Assembly: GCF_000422485.1 (NCBI RefSeq)
Contig: NZ_AULW01000059.1
Coordinates: 1-56,760, forward strand
Origin: Paenibacillus pasadenensis DSM 19293
GTDB taxonomy: Bacteria > Bacillota > Bacilli > Paenibacillales > Paenibacillaceae
DNA: 56,760 nt
Reading direction: 5' to 3'
Shown piece after piece: positions 33,310 through 41,242 of the stretch. The notes below the pieces were generated by a model. It was not told the DNA's origin. It worked only from the letters and a program-made list of their open reading frames with translations, and made no database searches. How positions within the stretch are numbered: the first letter of the stretch is position 1; every line of letters begins with the position of its first letter. Made by a program: the position numbers and the translations under genes.

Positions 33310-33543
33310 CTACTGCAGCGGGCTGGATACGAGAAGCAGCTCCGGATGCCGCAGCGCCGCCTCGCTGCAATAGTCGCAGACGAGCTTGACGACCATGTCG
33401 CCTTGCGGATTATACGCTATTATATCGCTGCGTTCCTCGAGGGTCAAGAAATGCAGGCCGAGCCGGTTCTCCGGAATGCCGTGCAGGCTGGAGATCGTGC
33501 CAAGCGGCGTCCGGCAATGCCGGCACTCGTAATGAATCGCCAT
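33310..33543 (-). CDS. fin: Anti-sigma-F factor Fin
   Basis: 77 residues, the size of B. subtilis Fin (YabK). It has two CxxC pairs (YECRHCRTPLG and VCDYCSEA) expected to bind zinc and the Fin core ITYNPQGDMVVKLVCDYC-like segment (here IAYNPQGDMVVK). Fin inhibits sigma-F in the forespore and so helps the switch to sigma-G. GGAGG precedes the ATG. It lies between pth and mfd as in B. subtilis. A sigma-F-like -10 element is seen just upstream. Confidence 0.94.
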   Translation of the reverse strand: MAIHYECRHCRTPLGTISSLHGIPENRLGLHFLTLEERSDIIAYNPQGDMVVKLVCDYCSEAALRHPELLLVSSPLQ

Positions 33544-33575
33544 GAAAGGGGCCTCCTGTCCAAGGGTTTGGCTCC

Positions 33576-33604
33576 AGTATGCCCACTTTCTGGCTCTTTT
33601 AACG
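33576..33604 (-). promoter_or_regulatory. Possible sigma-F promoter of fin
   Basis: GGGCATACT (33576-33584) fits the sigma-F -10 pattern GGNNANANT. Fifteen bases upstream lies CGTTA, only a 3/5 match to the -35 pattern GYWTA. It would start about 25-30 bases before the fin ATG. Confidence 0.35.
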
Positions 33605-33611
33605 CAGTCCG

Positions 33612-34172
33612 CTAGCCGTTGAACTTGCCCATCGTGTCGTCGAACGGGTGGACCAGCGCATGCTCCGCCGCGTCGCAGGCCCGTTCGGTCATCGCCAGCA
33701 CCGCCTCGCGCTCGCTTTTGGGAAAGTTGGAGAGCACGTAGTCGGCGATGACCATGCCGTTCGTCGGCCGCGAGACGCCCATGCGGATGCGGTTGAAGCT
33801 CTGCGTGCCCATATGCTGGATGATCGACTTGATGCCGTTATGGCCGCCCGGGCCGCCCTGATAGCGCAGCCGGATCTTGCCCGTCTCCGTGTCCATGTCG
33901 TCGTAGACGACGATGACATCCTCGAGCTTCGCGTCGAAATACTTCATGAACGCCTTCATCGACTCGCCGGACAGGTTCATGTACGTCATCGGCTTGACGA
34001 GCCACACCTTCTCGCTCCCGACGCGGCCGTCGCCGATCAGCGCGCGGCACTTGGCCTGCGTCACCTTGATGTCCCATCGCTCGGCAAGCGCGTCGACCAC
34101 CTTGAAGCCGATGTTGTGGCGGGTATCCGCGTATTGCGGCCCGGGATTGCCGAGCCCTACGATCCATTTCAT
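33612..34172 (-). CDS. pth: Peptidyl-tRNA hydrolase (SpoVC)
   Basis: 186 residues from the ATG at 34172 with AAAGGTG nine bases upstream. It contains the hydrolase signature VGLGNPGPQYADTRHNIGFKVVD, including the catalytic His20-type residue, KPMTYMNLSGES, and VVYDDMDTETGKIRLRYQGGPGGHNGIKSI. It releases tRNA from peptidyl-tRNA dropped by ribosomes. It follows ctc in the conserved order ctc-pth-fin-mfd, with a terminator between ctc and pth. Confidence 0.97.
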   Translation of the reverse strand: MKWIVGLGNPGPQYADTRHNIGFKVVDALAERWDIKVTQAKCRALIGDGRVGSEKVWLVKPMTYMNLSGESMKAFMKYFDAKLEDVIVVYDDMDTETGKIRLRYQGGPGGHNGIKSIIQHMGTQSFNRIRMGVSRPTNGMVIADYVLSNFPKSEREAVLAMTERACDAAEHALVHPFDDTMGKFNG

Positions 34173-34309
34173 TTGTCGCTGCACCTTTCTGTTCGTCGTC
34201 TACGAACCACTGTACCATATCCGCGGCCGCTTCGCCCACTGCGGACCGCCGAGCCTCTCCGGCAGGAACGGCCGGTCCGGCAGGCCGCTGCCGCCCTTTC
34301 CGTCCGCAC

Positions 34310-34337
34310 AAAAAAGCGCGCCCCGTGCGGGGCGCGC
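34310..34337 (-). terminator. Terminator of ctc
   Basis: Stem GCGCGCCCC/GGGGCGCGC around a short GTGC-type loop, followed by TTTTTT on the minus strand, 15 bases past the ctc stop. Confidence 0.94.
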
Positions 34338-34351
34338 CGTGCGGCCAAGCT

Positions 34352-34996
34352 CTATTCTTCGTCGACCGCGTTCGCATCCTCGGAACGGGCCGCCGCCTTC
34401 TCGTCTTCCTTCGCCGATTCCTCGGCCTCGTCCTCGGAAACTTCCTTCTGCGGCGCCAGCACGCCGGCGATGATCTGCTCCGGATCGGTGACGAGCTGCA
34501 CCTTGTCCGGCAGCTTCAGCTCGCCTGCGGACAGGTTCTCGCCGACCCCGAGGCCGGAGATGTCCGCTTCAAGCGACTCCGGAATATCGTTCGGGAGGCA
34601 TTGCACCTCGACCTCGTGCAGCGTCACCGACAGCACGCCGCCTTCGCGGACGCCTGTGGAGTCGCCGGTCAGATCGACGCGAACCGAAGCCTTGATCTCC
34701 TCGTTCATATTGATCTGATGCAGATCGACGTGGATCAGCCTGCGTGAGAGCGCGTCGCGCTGCACGTCCGTAATCATGACCGGCTGCTTGCCGGCCTCCG
34801 GAATCGAGAGCTCGATGATGGCATTGGGCTGGGAGCGAAGCAGATGAAGCACTGCCTTCTCCTCCAGGGAAATAACCGACGAAGATTCGAGCTTTTTGCC
34901 GTACACGACTGCCGGAACCCGGCCCTCCTGGCGGAGCTTGCGAAGGCTTCCCTTCGACGCGTTGCTGCGGGCTTCGGCTTGCATGGTAATCGCCAT
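34352..34996 (-). CDS. ctc: 50S ribosomal protein L25, general stress protein Ctc
   Basis: 214 residues from ATG 34996 with AGGAGGAAGAC upstream. It has the N-terminal L25 5S rRNA-binding domain (AEARSNASKGSLRKLRQEGRVPAVVYGKKLESSSV ... VQRDALSRRLIHVDLHQI) and the TL5/Ctc C-terminal beta domain to about residue 185, then a very acidic tail (EEVSEDEAEESAKEDEKAAARSEDANAVDEE-like). Ctc binds 5S rRNA in the 50S subunit and is sigma-B induced in Bacillus. In B. subtilis it follows prs; here its upstream neighbour is a divergent AraC gene. Confidence 0.95.
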   Translation of the reverse strand: MAITMQAEARSNASKGSLRKLRQEGRVPAVVYGKKLESSSVISLEEKAVLHLLRSQPNAIIELSIPEAGKQPVMITDVQRDALSRRLIHVDLHQINMNEEIKASVRVDLTGDSTGVREGGVLSVTLHEVEVQCLPNDIPESLEADISGLGVGENLSAGELKLPDKVQLVTDPEQIIAGVLAPQKEVSEDEAEESAKEDEKAAARSEDANAVDEE

Positions 34997-35215
34997 GATT
35001 GTCTTCCTCCTCTTTAGGTCCCTTGCACCTGTGGACAAGATGTCCAGCTTTCCCTAACTATACCCATGCGCGGCGAGCTTTAAACACGGAGGCGGTGGAA
35101 AGAAGAGCTTCCGCGCATCCGCCGGCGCCCCCGGACGTAAGCAACCGAAGTCCGCAAAAACGGTCAAACCATTCCGCTCCGCTCCGGCTATGCTGGAATC
35201 AGAGGAGGCAAAACG

Positions 35216-36118
35216 ATGACGCAGCAGCAGAGCATCCAAAAGGCGATCCGCTACATCGAAGCCCGGCTGCACGAGCCGCTGGGGCTCAAGGACATCGCCG
35301 CCGAAGCCGGATTTTCGGCCTATCATTTCCACCGTCTTTTCCGCGAGCAGACCGGCCACAGCATCGGCGGATACTTGCGCATGCGCCGGCTGGCGCTGGC
35401 ATCGCGCAGGCTGCTGGAGGAGGAGCTCGGCATCCTTGACCTCGCTCTTTCCTGCGGCTTCGAGAGCCAGGAGGCGTTCACTCGGGCTTTCAAGCGTCTG
35501 TACGGACTGCCTCCAGGCCGCTACCGCCGTCTGTTCCGCCACCACCACTCTACACTCGAAAGGATTGATCCTTCCATGTCGACGAACGAAGCCCTTGCCG
35601 GCAGTCCCTTGAAAGGCTGGTTCCTCAGCGGAAGCCATCCGCATCAATACCGCATCTCACTGGACCGCTCGATCATCCATCAAGGCAGCGCCTCCGGCCA
35701 TCTCGAATCGCTTGGCGAGACAGCTCCCGGCGGCTTCGCCACGCTTATGCAGCAATTCCGGGCGGACGAGTACCGGGGCAAACGCATGCGCCTCTCCGGA
35801 TTTGTCCGGACACGCGGAGCAAGCGGCTTCTGCGGCCTCTGGATGCGCGTCGACAACGCGGCTGAGGACGTCCTGCAGTTCGACAACATGAACGATCGTC
35901 CGCTGGCCGGCGACCTCGACTGGAACCACTACTCGATCGTGCTGGATGTCCCCGAAGAGAGCGCGGTCGTCTCGTTCGGACTTCTGCTGTACGGTCCGGG
36001 CCGCGTCTGGTTGGACAGCCTGCGTTTCGAGGAGGTCGACTCCAGCGTGCCGACGACAGGCCAGCCGGCGGTTCCGGAGCTGCCTGCCGGTCCCGTCAAC
36101 CTGCGCTTCGAGGACTGA
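35216..36118 (+). CDS. AraC-family transcriptional regulator with C-terminal jelly-roll-like domain
   Basis: 300 residues. Residues 1-105 are an N-terminal AraC double helix-turn-helix (AIRYIEARLHEPLGLKDIAAEAGFSAYHFHRLFREQTGHSIGGYLRMRRLALAS ... LALSCGFESQEAFTRAFKRLYGLPPGRYR). Residues 125-300 resemble a carbohydrate-binding-like beta-sandwich (RMRLSGFVRTRGASGFCGLWMRVDN ... GLLLYGPGRVWLDSLRFEEVD). The ligand is unknown. AGAGGAGG lies seven bases before the ATG. It replaces prs between ctc and glmU and is on the opposite strand, with its own terminator, so it looks like a local insertion. Confidence 0.85.
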   Translation: MTQQQSIQKAIRYIEARLHEPLGLKDIAAEAGFSAYHFHRLFREQTGHSIGGYLRMRRLALASRRLLEEELGILDLALSCGFESQEAFTRAFKRLYGLPPGRYRRLFRHHHSTLERIDPSMSTNEALAGSPLKGWFLSGSHPHQYRISLDRSIIHQGSASGHLESLGETAPGGFATLMQQFRADEYRGKRMRLSGFVRTRGASGFCGLWMRVDNAAEDVLQFDNMNDRPLAGDLDWNHYSIVLDVPEESAVVSFGLLLYGPGRVWLDSLRFEEVDSSVPTTGQPAVPELPAGPVNLRFED

Positions 36119-36153
36119 GTCCGGCTGTCCGGCGGCCAGCGCCCCCGGACGAC

Positions 36154-36187
36154 CAAAAAAAGCCGTCCCGGCCGGGACGGCTTTTTG
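36154..36187. terminator. Bidirectional terminator between the AraC gene and glmU
   Basis: AGCCGTCCCGGCCGGGACGGCT is a perfect palindrome flanked by A6 and T5, serving the converging genes ending at 36118 (plus) and 36250 (minus). Confidence 0.95.
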
Positions 36188-36249
36188 GCCTGACAAGACA
36201 GGAGGAACGAATCGCTCTGTCCTCGTGTCTTTTGGAGCGGGCCCTTCGC

Positions 36250-37647
36250 TCAGCTTTTGCCGCGCTCCTTTTTCGCCTTGGCGCGGGCGCGGATCTTGTC
36301 CGCGTAGCCCGGCTTGTTGACCTGGCGCTCGCGCGCGATGGCCAGGTCTCCGCCCGGCACGTCATGCGTGACGGTGGAGCCGGCGACGACGTACGCGCCG
36401 TCGCCGATCGTGACCGGCGCGATCAGGTTGACGTTGCTGCCGATGAAGGCGTCGTCGCCGATGATCGTCTTGGACTTGTTGAAGCCGTCGTAGTTGACCG
36501 TAATCGCGCCGCAGCCGATGTTCACGCCGCTGCCGACCTCGGCGTCGCCGACATAGCTCAGATGCGACACCTTGCTCTCGTCGCCGAGCACCGCGTTTTT
36601 GAGCTCGACGAAATCGCCGATCTTGCACGCCTTGCCGAGCTTGGAGCCCGGGCGCAGGTTCGCATATGGACCGATGGAGCTGCCCTCGCCCGCCTCCGAC
36701 TGGTCGACGGTGCTGTAGCGCACCGTGACGCCGCTCGCGAGGGTCGAGTCCTTGATGTCGGCTTGCGGTCCGATGACGCAGTCCTCGCCGATGACCGTGC
36801 GACCGCGCAGCACCGTTCCCGGATAGATGACCGTATCCGCGCCGATCTCTACGCCGTCCTCGATGTAGGCCGCCGTCGTGTCGATGAACGTCACGCCGTT
36901 CACCTGGTGGCGGCGCACGATGCGGGCCTGCATGAGGCGCTCCGCCTCGCCGAGCGCGATCCGGTCGTTGACCCCGATCGCCTCCGCCAGATCGGACGTG
37001 CAGTACGCCTGTACCGTCTCGCCGCCGGAGACGAAGATGCCGACGACGTCGGTCAGGTAGTATTCGCCCTGGGCGTTGTCGTTGGTGACGCGGGCGAGCG
37101 CCTCGAACAGCTTGCGGTTGTCGAAGCAGTACGTGCCGGTGTTGATCTCCTTGACCGCCGCTTCCGCCGGCGAGCAGTCCTTCTGCTCCACGATGCGCGT
37201 CACCGCGCCCTCGTCGCCGCGGATGACGCGGCCGTAGCCGGTCGGATCGGCGAATTCCGCCGTCAGCACCGTCGCCGCCGCTCCGCTCGCCTCATGCAGC
37301 TCCAGCATCGCCTCGATCGTCTCGGCCGTGACGAGCGGCGTGTCGCCGCAGATGACGATCGTCGTGCCTTCCTTGCCGGCCAGCAGCGTCTCGGCCTGGC
37401 GCACGGCGTGGCCGGTGCCCAGCTGCTGCTCCTGCAGCGCGAACCGAGCCCGTCCCTCGAGGTAGCTCTGCACCTGGGCCGCTCCATGTCCCGTCACGAC
37501 GACGATTTCCTGACAAGCCGCCTTTTCCACCGTATCGACGACATGCCCTACCATCGGCTTCCCGCATACGGGATGCAGCACCTTGTACAGCTTCGACTTC
37601 ATGCGCTTGCCTTGTCCTGCAGCAAGCACGACCGCCATCCGATTCAC
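36250..37647 (-). CDS. glmU: Bifunctional N-acetylglucosamine-1-phosphate uridyltransferase/glucosamine-1-phosphate acetyltransferase
   Basis: 465 residues from a GTG with GGGAGG ten bases upstream. The N-terminal pyrophosphorylase has the LAAGQGKRMKSKLYKVLHP motif, GDTPLVTAETIE and NDRIALGEAE. The C-terminal left-handed beta-helix (from about 255) has hexapeptide repeats (GADTVIYPGTVLRGRTVIGEDC) and the acetyltransferase residues in FVELKNAVLGDESKVSHLSYVGDAEVGSGVNIGCG. It makes UDP-GlcNAc, the wall precursor. It follows spoVG as in B. subtilis; the partner prs is not downstream. Confidence 0.97.
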   Translation of the reverse strand: MNRMAVVLAAGQGKRMKSKLYKVLHPVCGKPMVGHVVDTVEKAACQEIVVVTGHGAAQVQSYLEGRARFALQEQQLGTGHAVRQAETLLAGKEGTTIVICGDTPLVTAETIEAMLELHEASGAAATVLTAEFADPTGYGRVIRGDEGAVTRIVEQKDCSPAEAAVKEINTGTYCFDNRKLFEALARVTNDNAQGEYYLTDVVGIFVSGGETVQAYCTSDLAEAIGVNDRIALGEAERLMQARIVRRHQVNGVTFIDTTAAYIEDGVEIGADTVIYPGTVLRGRTVIGEDCVIGPQADIKDSTLASGVTVRYSTVDQSEAGEGSSIGPYANLRPGSKLGKACKIGDFVELKNAVLGDESKVSHLSYVGDAEVGSGVNIGCGAITVNYDGFNKSKTIIGDDAFIGSNVNLIAPVTIGDGAYVVAGSTVTHDVPGGDLAIARERQVNKPGYADKIRARAKAKKERGKS

Positions 37648-37719
37648 AGCTGACCGACCTCCCTGATTTCCGTTGTTCTCGTTTGACTAGCATTCCTATA
37701 TATATATCCCATCCCACGC

Positions 37720-37747
37720 AAAAAAGAAAGGGAGCCCGAAGGCCCCC
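37720..37747 (-). terminator. Terminator of spoVG
   Basis: GGGGGCC-TTCG-GGCTCCC hairpin (one G-T pair) with a TTCG tetraloop, followed by TTTCTTTTTT on the minus strand. Confidence 0.85.
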
Positions 37748-37780
37748 CAACCATGCTGAACTGTTCCGGCCCCGATGGGA

Positions 37781-38068
37781 TCAGGCGCCTTCTTCGATTG
37801 CAACTTCCTCTTCCGTTGCGGCTCGCTCATACTCGGCGAGCACAGCGGCTTGAATTTTCTCCCGGGTGGTGGAAGAGATGGGGTGGGCGATATCCCGGAA
37901 TTCCCCGTCAGGCGTACGCTTGCTCGGCATCGCGACAAACATGCCATTGTTCCCGTCGATGACGCGAATGTCATGAACGACAAATTCATTATCGATGGTG
38001 ATGGATGCGATAGCCTTCATACGACCTTCGGAATTAACGCGGCGGAGTCTGACATCAGTAATCTGCAC
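37781..38068 (-). CDS. spoVG: Septation/regulatory protein SpoVG
   Basis: 95 residues with a GTG start after AGGTGGTG. It carries the family core [39 protein letters not shown] and [22 protein letters not shown], followed by an acidic tail. SpoVG is a nucleic-acid-binding regulator affecting septation and cell-wall genes. A sigma-H-type promoter is seen 40-65 bases upstream, as expected from B. subtilis. It sits between ridA and glmU. Confidence 0.97.
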   Translation of the reverse strand: MQITDVRLRRVNSEGRMKAIASITIDNEFVVHDIRVIDGNNGMFVAMPSKRTPDGEFRDIAHPISSTTREKIQAAVLAEYERAATEEEVAIEEGA

Positions 38069-38105
38069 TTGTGTTCACCACCTTTGCCTATCGAAGACTT
38101 GGTGT

Positions 38106-38133
38106 ATTATTCCACAAATCCGTACCGATTCCT
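38106..38133 (-). promoter_or_regulatory. Sigma-H-type promoter of spoVG
   Basis: AGGAATC (38127-38133), 14-base spacer, GAATAAT (38106-38112) on the minus strand. This repeats the layout of the B. subtilis spoVG promoter as I recall it (AGGATTT-N14-GAATT). Confidence 0.7.
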
Positions 38134-38197
38134 TCTTGATTCTGCCAATTCAGAGCCGTTTTATAAAATAAATTTTGGAAATAAACGAAGTTCGGGA

Positions 38198-38587
38198 TCA
38201 TTCGACATCTGTCGATGCGATCAGCTCGATTTCGACAAGGACATCCTTCGGCAGACGCGCCACTTCCACGGCCGAGCGGGCCGGCTTGTGGTCGCCGAAG
38301 AAGGAAGCGTACACCTCGTTGACCGCCGCGAACTGGTTCATGTCCTTGAGGAAGACGGTCGCCTTGACGACCTGCGCGAGCGAGGAGCCGCCTGCGGCCA
38401 GCACGGCCTCCAGGTTGCGGAACACCTGCCGCGCCTGCTCCTCGATGCCGCCCTCGACCAGCGTGCCGTCCGGCAGCAGCGGGATCTGGCCGGAGGTGAA
38501 CAGCAGTCCGCCGAGCTTCACGGCGTGGGAATACGGTCCGATCGCGGCCGGAGCGCCGGCGGCGATGATCGGTTCAAGCTTGGACAT
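38198..38587 (-). CDS. ridA: RidA family enamine/imine deaminase (YabJ)
   Basis: 129 residues, typical size. Motifs include [29 protein letters not shown], the arginine-bearing [45 protein letters not shown], and [22 protein letters not shown]. RidA trimers hydrolyse reactive enamines formed by PLP enzymes; in B. subtilis YabJ is linked to purR function. It starts 14 bases after purR's stop with GGGGGCTG upstream and is probably co-transcribed with purR. Confidence 0.96.
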   Translation of the reverse strand: MSKLEPIIAAGAPAAIGPYSHAVKLGGLLFTSGQIPLLPDGTLVEGGIEEQARQVFRNLEAVLAAGGSSLAQVVKATVFLKDMNQFAAVNEVYASFFGDHKPARSAVEVARLPKDVLVEIELIASTDVE

Positions 38588-38600
38588 GGAGAGCAGCCCC

Positions 38601-39431
38601 CTATTCGGTATCGAAATAATTGCCCGGCACGATCGTCGTCTGCTTCGTCTTGAGGTCGACGGCCGTCAGCTTGGCGAGCGACACATAGTCCTCGAGCAGC
38701 CGGTCCTCGGTGCCGACCTCGCCGGACTCGACGAAGACGCCGACGCCCGCGACCGTCGCATTGAATTCATGCAGCAGGTCCATCATGCCCTGAACGGTGC
38801 CGCCGGCCTTCATGAAGTCGTCGATGATGAGCACGCGCGACTGCTCCTTGAGCGCGCGCCGGGCGAGCGACATCGTCTGGATGCGCTTGTTGGAGCCGGA
38901 GACGTAATTGATGCTCACGGCCGAGCCCTCGGTCACCTTGTTGTCGCGGCGCACGATGACGACCGGCAGGTTGAGGCAGGAGGCCGTCGCGTAGGCGAGC
39001 GGGATGCCCTTGGTCTCCACCGTCATGATGACGTCGATCGGCCGATCGGCGAAAGCGGTCGCAAAAATGCGGCCCACGTCGTTCAGCAGATTCGGCTGGC
39101 CGAGCATGTCCGTCATGTACAGGTAGCCGCCCGGAAGCACCCGCTCCGGCTGCTCCAGCTCCCGGCATACCCGCCGGACGATGTCCAGCGACGCCTCGGC
39201 GGCCATCCGCGGGATGAACTTGACGCCGCCCGCCGCGCCGGCGAGCGTCTGCAGCTGGCCGATGCCTTCTTCCTCGAATACTTCCTTGATGATGGCCAGA
39301 TCCTCGCTGATCGAGGACTTGGCCGACTGGTAACGATCCGCGAATGCGGTCAGAGAAATCAACGTATGGGGACGATTGAGCAAATACTGGGTCATCTCGA
39401 CCAATCGCGCGCTGCGCTTAAGCTTCTTCAC
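38601..39431 (-). CDS. purR: Purine operon repressor PurR
   Basis: 276 residues from a GTG start. Residues 1-75 are the winged-helix DNA-binding domain ([43 protein letters not shown]). Residues 80-275 are a phosphoribosyltransferase-type effector domain with the PRPP motif [18 protein letters not shown]. PurR represses purine genes when PRPP is low. Two PurBox-like sequences overlap its own promoter, suggesting autoregulation. Forms an operon with ridA. Confidence 0.97.
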   Translation of the reverse strand: MKKLKRSARLVEMTQYLLNRPHTLISLTAFADRYQSAKSSISEDLAIIKEVFEEEGIGQLQTLAGAAGGVKFIPRMAAEASLDIVRRVCRELEQPERVLPGGYLYMTDMLGQPNLLNDVGRIFATAFADRPIDVIMTVETKGIPLAYATASCLNLPVVIVRRDNKVTEGSAVSINYVSGSNKRIQTMSLARRALKEQSRVLIIDDFMKAGGTVQGMMDLLHEFNATVAGVGVFVESGEVGTEDRLLEDYVSLAKLTAVDLKTKQTTIVPGNYFDTE

Positions 39432-39449
39432 CTTGGGGTCCCCCTGGCT

Positions 39450-39500
39450 AAATCCGAATATTGTAAAGACAATATACCATCTTTATACGGATTTAATCAA
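39450..39500 (-). promoter_or_regulatory. purR promoter with inverted PurBox-like sites
   Basis: On the minus strand TTGATT (39495-39500), 18-bp spacer, TATATT (39471-39476). A plus-strand AAATCCGAATATT at 39450-39462 fits the PurBox pattern AWWWCCGAACWWT with one mismatch. An opposed AAATCCGTATAAA lies in the spacer at 39482-39494. The -35 overlaps the ispE stop. Confidence 0.55.
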
Positions 39501-40369
39501 GATTGGACTCCGGGAGATGTGAGCATTCTTACCACGTACACTTCCTTGCAGAAGCCGCGCAGCCCGTTGTAGATGCGCGCCAGCTTGGCCTCCTTGGAGA
39601 CGAGGCCGAATACGGTCGGCCCGCTGCCCGACATGAGCACGCCGTCCGCGCCGAGCCGCAGCATGCTTTCCTTGAGCATCCGCACCTCCGGGTACAGGCG
39701 CAGCGTCACGTCCTCCAGCACGTTGCCGAGCTCCTCGCAGACGCCGGTGAACGATCCTCCGCGGATCGCGTCCAGCATGCGCGGCACCGACGGATGGCGG
39801 TCGATCGCGCTCACCCGGAAGCGGCCGTATACGTCCGCTGTCGAGACGTTGATCGGCGGCTTGGCCAGCACGACCCAGCAGGACGGCGGATTCTCGATCG
39901 GCTCCAGCTTCTCTCCCCGGCCCGTCGCCAGCGCCGTCCCGCCCGTCACGCAAAAGGGCACGTCCGAGCCGAGCTCCGACCCGAGGACCGCGAGCTCCTC
40001 GTCCGGAATGCCGAGCCGCCACAGCCGGTTCAGGCCGCGCAGCGCCGCCGCCGCATCGCTGCTCCCGCCGGCCAGGCCGGCCGCGACGGGAATCTTCTTG
40101 TCCAGATGGATGTAGACGCCCTTCTTGACGTCATAGCGCTCCTTGATCAGCCTGGCCGCCTGGAAGGCGAGGTTCTTTTCGTCCAGCGGTATGTACCCGG
40201 CTTGGCTGGAAATGATGATGGCATCCCGCTGCAGCTCTTCCATCTCGAGCCGGTCGGAAAGGTCCACCATCGTCATGATCATCTCCACCTCGTGGAAGCC
40301 GTCCTCGCGCTTGCGCAGGACGTCCAGCAGCAGATTGATCTTGGCCGGCGCCTTCTCGTAGATTTTCAT
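39497..40369 (-). CDS. ispE: 4-diphosphocytidyl-2-C-methyl-D-erythritol kinase
   Basis: 290 residues, GHMP kinase family. N-terminal [26 protein letters not shown], the ATP loop [21 protein letters not shown] near residue 90-110 and C-terminal [21 protein letters not shown] are intact. It phosphorylates CDP-methylerythritol in the MEP isoprenoid pathway. It is followed at once by the purR promoter and lies downstream of sspF. The ribosome-binding site is weak (GGATCGG). Confidence 0.97.
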   Translation of the reverse strand: MKIYEKAPAKINLLLDVLRKREDGFHEVEMIMTMVDLSDRLEMEELQRDAIIISSQAGYIPLDEKNLAFQAARLIKERYDVKKGVYIHLDKKIPVAAGLAGGSSDAAAALRGLNRLWRLGIPDEELAVLGSELGSDVPFCVTGGTALATGRGEKLEPIENPPSCWVVLAKPPINVSTADVYGRFRVSAIDRHPSVPRMLDAIRGGSFTGVCEELGNVLEDVTLRLYPEVRMLKESMLRLGADGVLMSGSGPTVFGLVSKEAKLARIYNGLRGFCKEVYVVRMLTSPGVQS

Positions 40370-40432
40370 GTCGTCCGATCCACCCGTTCGTTAGATAAAC
40401 TGCATCTATTATAGCATCCGACCGGGAGAAAA

Positions 40433-40472
40433 GCGAAAAGGCGGCCCGCCGCTGGACGCGTCCGGATCCGCC
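40433..40472 (-). terminator. Probable terminator of sspF
   Basis: GGCGG and CCGCC close a long loop containing the GGACGCGTCC palindrome; TTTTCGCTTTTC follows on the minus strand. Confidence 0.5.
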
Positions 40473-40481
40473 TCGTTCCTG

Positions 40482-40664
40482 CTATCGCTGCTGGCGCGAA
40501 GCGGCCTGCTCCGCCATTTGGATGGCCCGCTTCACCATGTTGCCGGCATCCTTCGCCTTGATGCCGCCCCAGCCTTCCTGCTGGACCGTATCGTAGAAGC
40601 CCAGATCCTTGGCCAGCTCCACCTTCAGCTGCTCCGACATCGTGCTGCGCCTTCTGCGGCTCAT
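40482..40664 (-). CDS. sspF: Small acid-soluble spore protein SspF-type
   Basis: 60 residues from ATG 40664 with AAAGGAGG eight bases upstream. It matches B. subtilis SspF across its length ([42 protein letters not shown]). This alpha/beta-type minor SASP binds forespore DNA and is made under sigma-G; a sigma-G promoter with a perfect match is visible at 40727-40756. It lies between veg and ispE as in B. subtilis. Confidence 0.95.
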   Translation of the reverse strand: MSRRRRSTMSEQLKVELAKDLGFYDTVQQEGWGGIKAKDAGNMVKRAIQMAEQAASRQQR

Positions 40665-40726
40665 GCTGCATGCCTCCTTTTCGCTCTCAGGTGCGGACGG
40701 CAAGCTCTTGCCGCTATCGCCCTCCG

Positions 40727-40756
40727 TAGTATGAGGGAACGCCCAGCCGAGTATGC
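40727..40756 (-). promoter_or_regulatory. Sigma-G promoter of sspF
   Basis: GCATA (40752-40756), exactly 18 bases, CATACTA (40727-40733) on the minus strand: a full match to GMATR-N18-CATNMTA, about 55 bases before the sspF ATG. Confidence 0.8.
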
Positions 40757-40771
40757 GGAGGAAAAACAGCC

Positions 40772-40801
40772 AAAAAAAAACGCGCTGGCAGCGGCCGCGC
40801 G
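40772..40801 (-). terminator. Terminator of veg
   Basis: CGCGCGGC and GCC-A-GCGCG pair around CGCT, followed by nine T on the minus strand. Confidence 0.85.
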
Positions 40802-40833
40802 CGAAGGTTTCCCCGTGAAACCTGATCTATTCG

Positions 40834-41106
40834 TCAATGCAGCGGGTTGATCCGCACCTGACCTTCGTCATTGCAGACGGTAACCTCGACCGAGTCCGTC
40901 AAAATATCCGCATAGCTGTAGGATACCCGCTTGAATGCGTGCTGATCCTGGTCAAGCTTCACGATGAAAACAGATGGGTAGGTTTCTTCCAAAACACCAG
41001 AACGTTCAACCGTCTTGCGCCGGCCTCCATTGGCCCGCAACATGATCTTGGCTCCAATATGAGCTTCCATGCTGCGCTTGATTTCCGACAAAGCATTTCT
41101 AGCCAT
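40834..41106 (-). CDS. veg: Veg protein (biofilm-associated, DUF1021)
   Basis: 90 residues from ATG 41106 with AGAGGTGG upstream. The family pattern [71 protein letters not shown] is complete. Veg stimulates biofilm formation in B. subtilis by a route linked to SinR and is highly expressed. It lies between yabG and sspF in conserved order. An AT-rich 130-bp region upstream should contain its promoter. Confidence 0.96.
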   Translation of the reverse strand: MARNALSEIKRSMEAHIGAKIMLRANGGRRKTVERSGVLEETYPSVFIVKLDQDQHAFKRVSYSYADILTDSVEVTVCNDEGQVRINPLH

Positions 41107-41242
41107 TGGCACTACCACCTCTTTCCTTGTCCATTATAGCCCAAGAAGGATGGCAATGTCAAATAAACGAAAATTATATCATCGTACCAACTTTAGTGTC
41201 AATGAATATTTTTCGACTTTCTCAAGGCGCAAGAGCGGGCTT

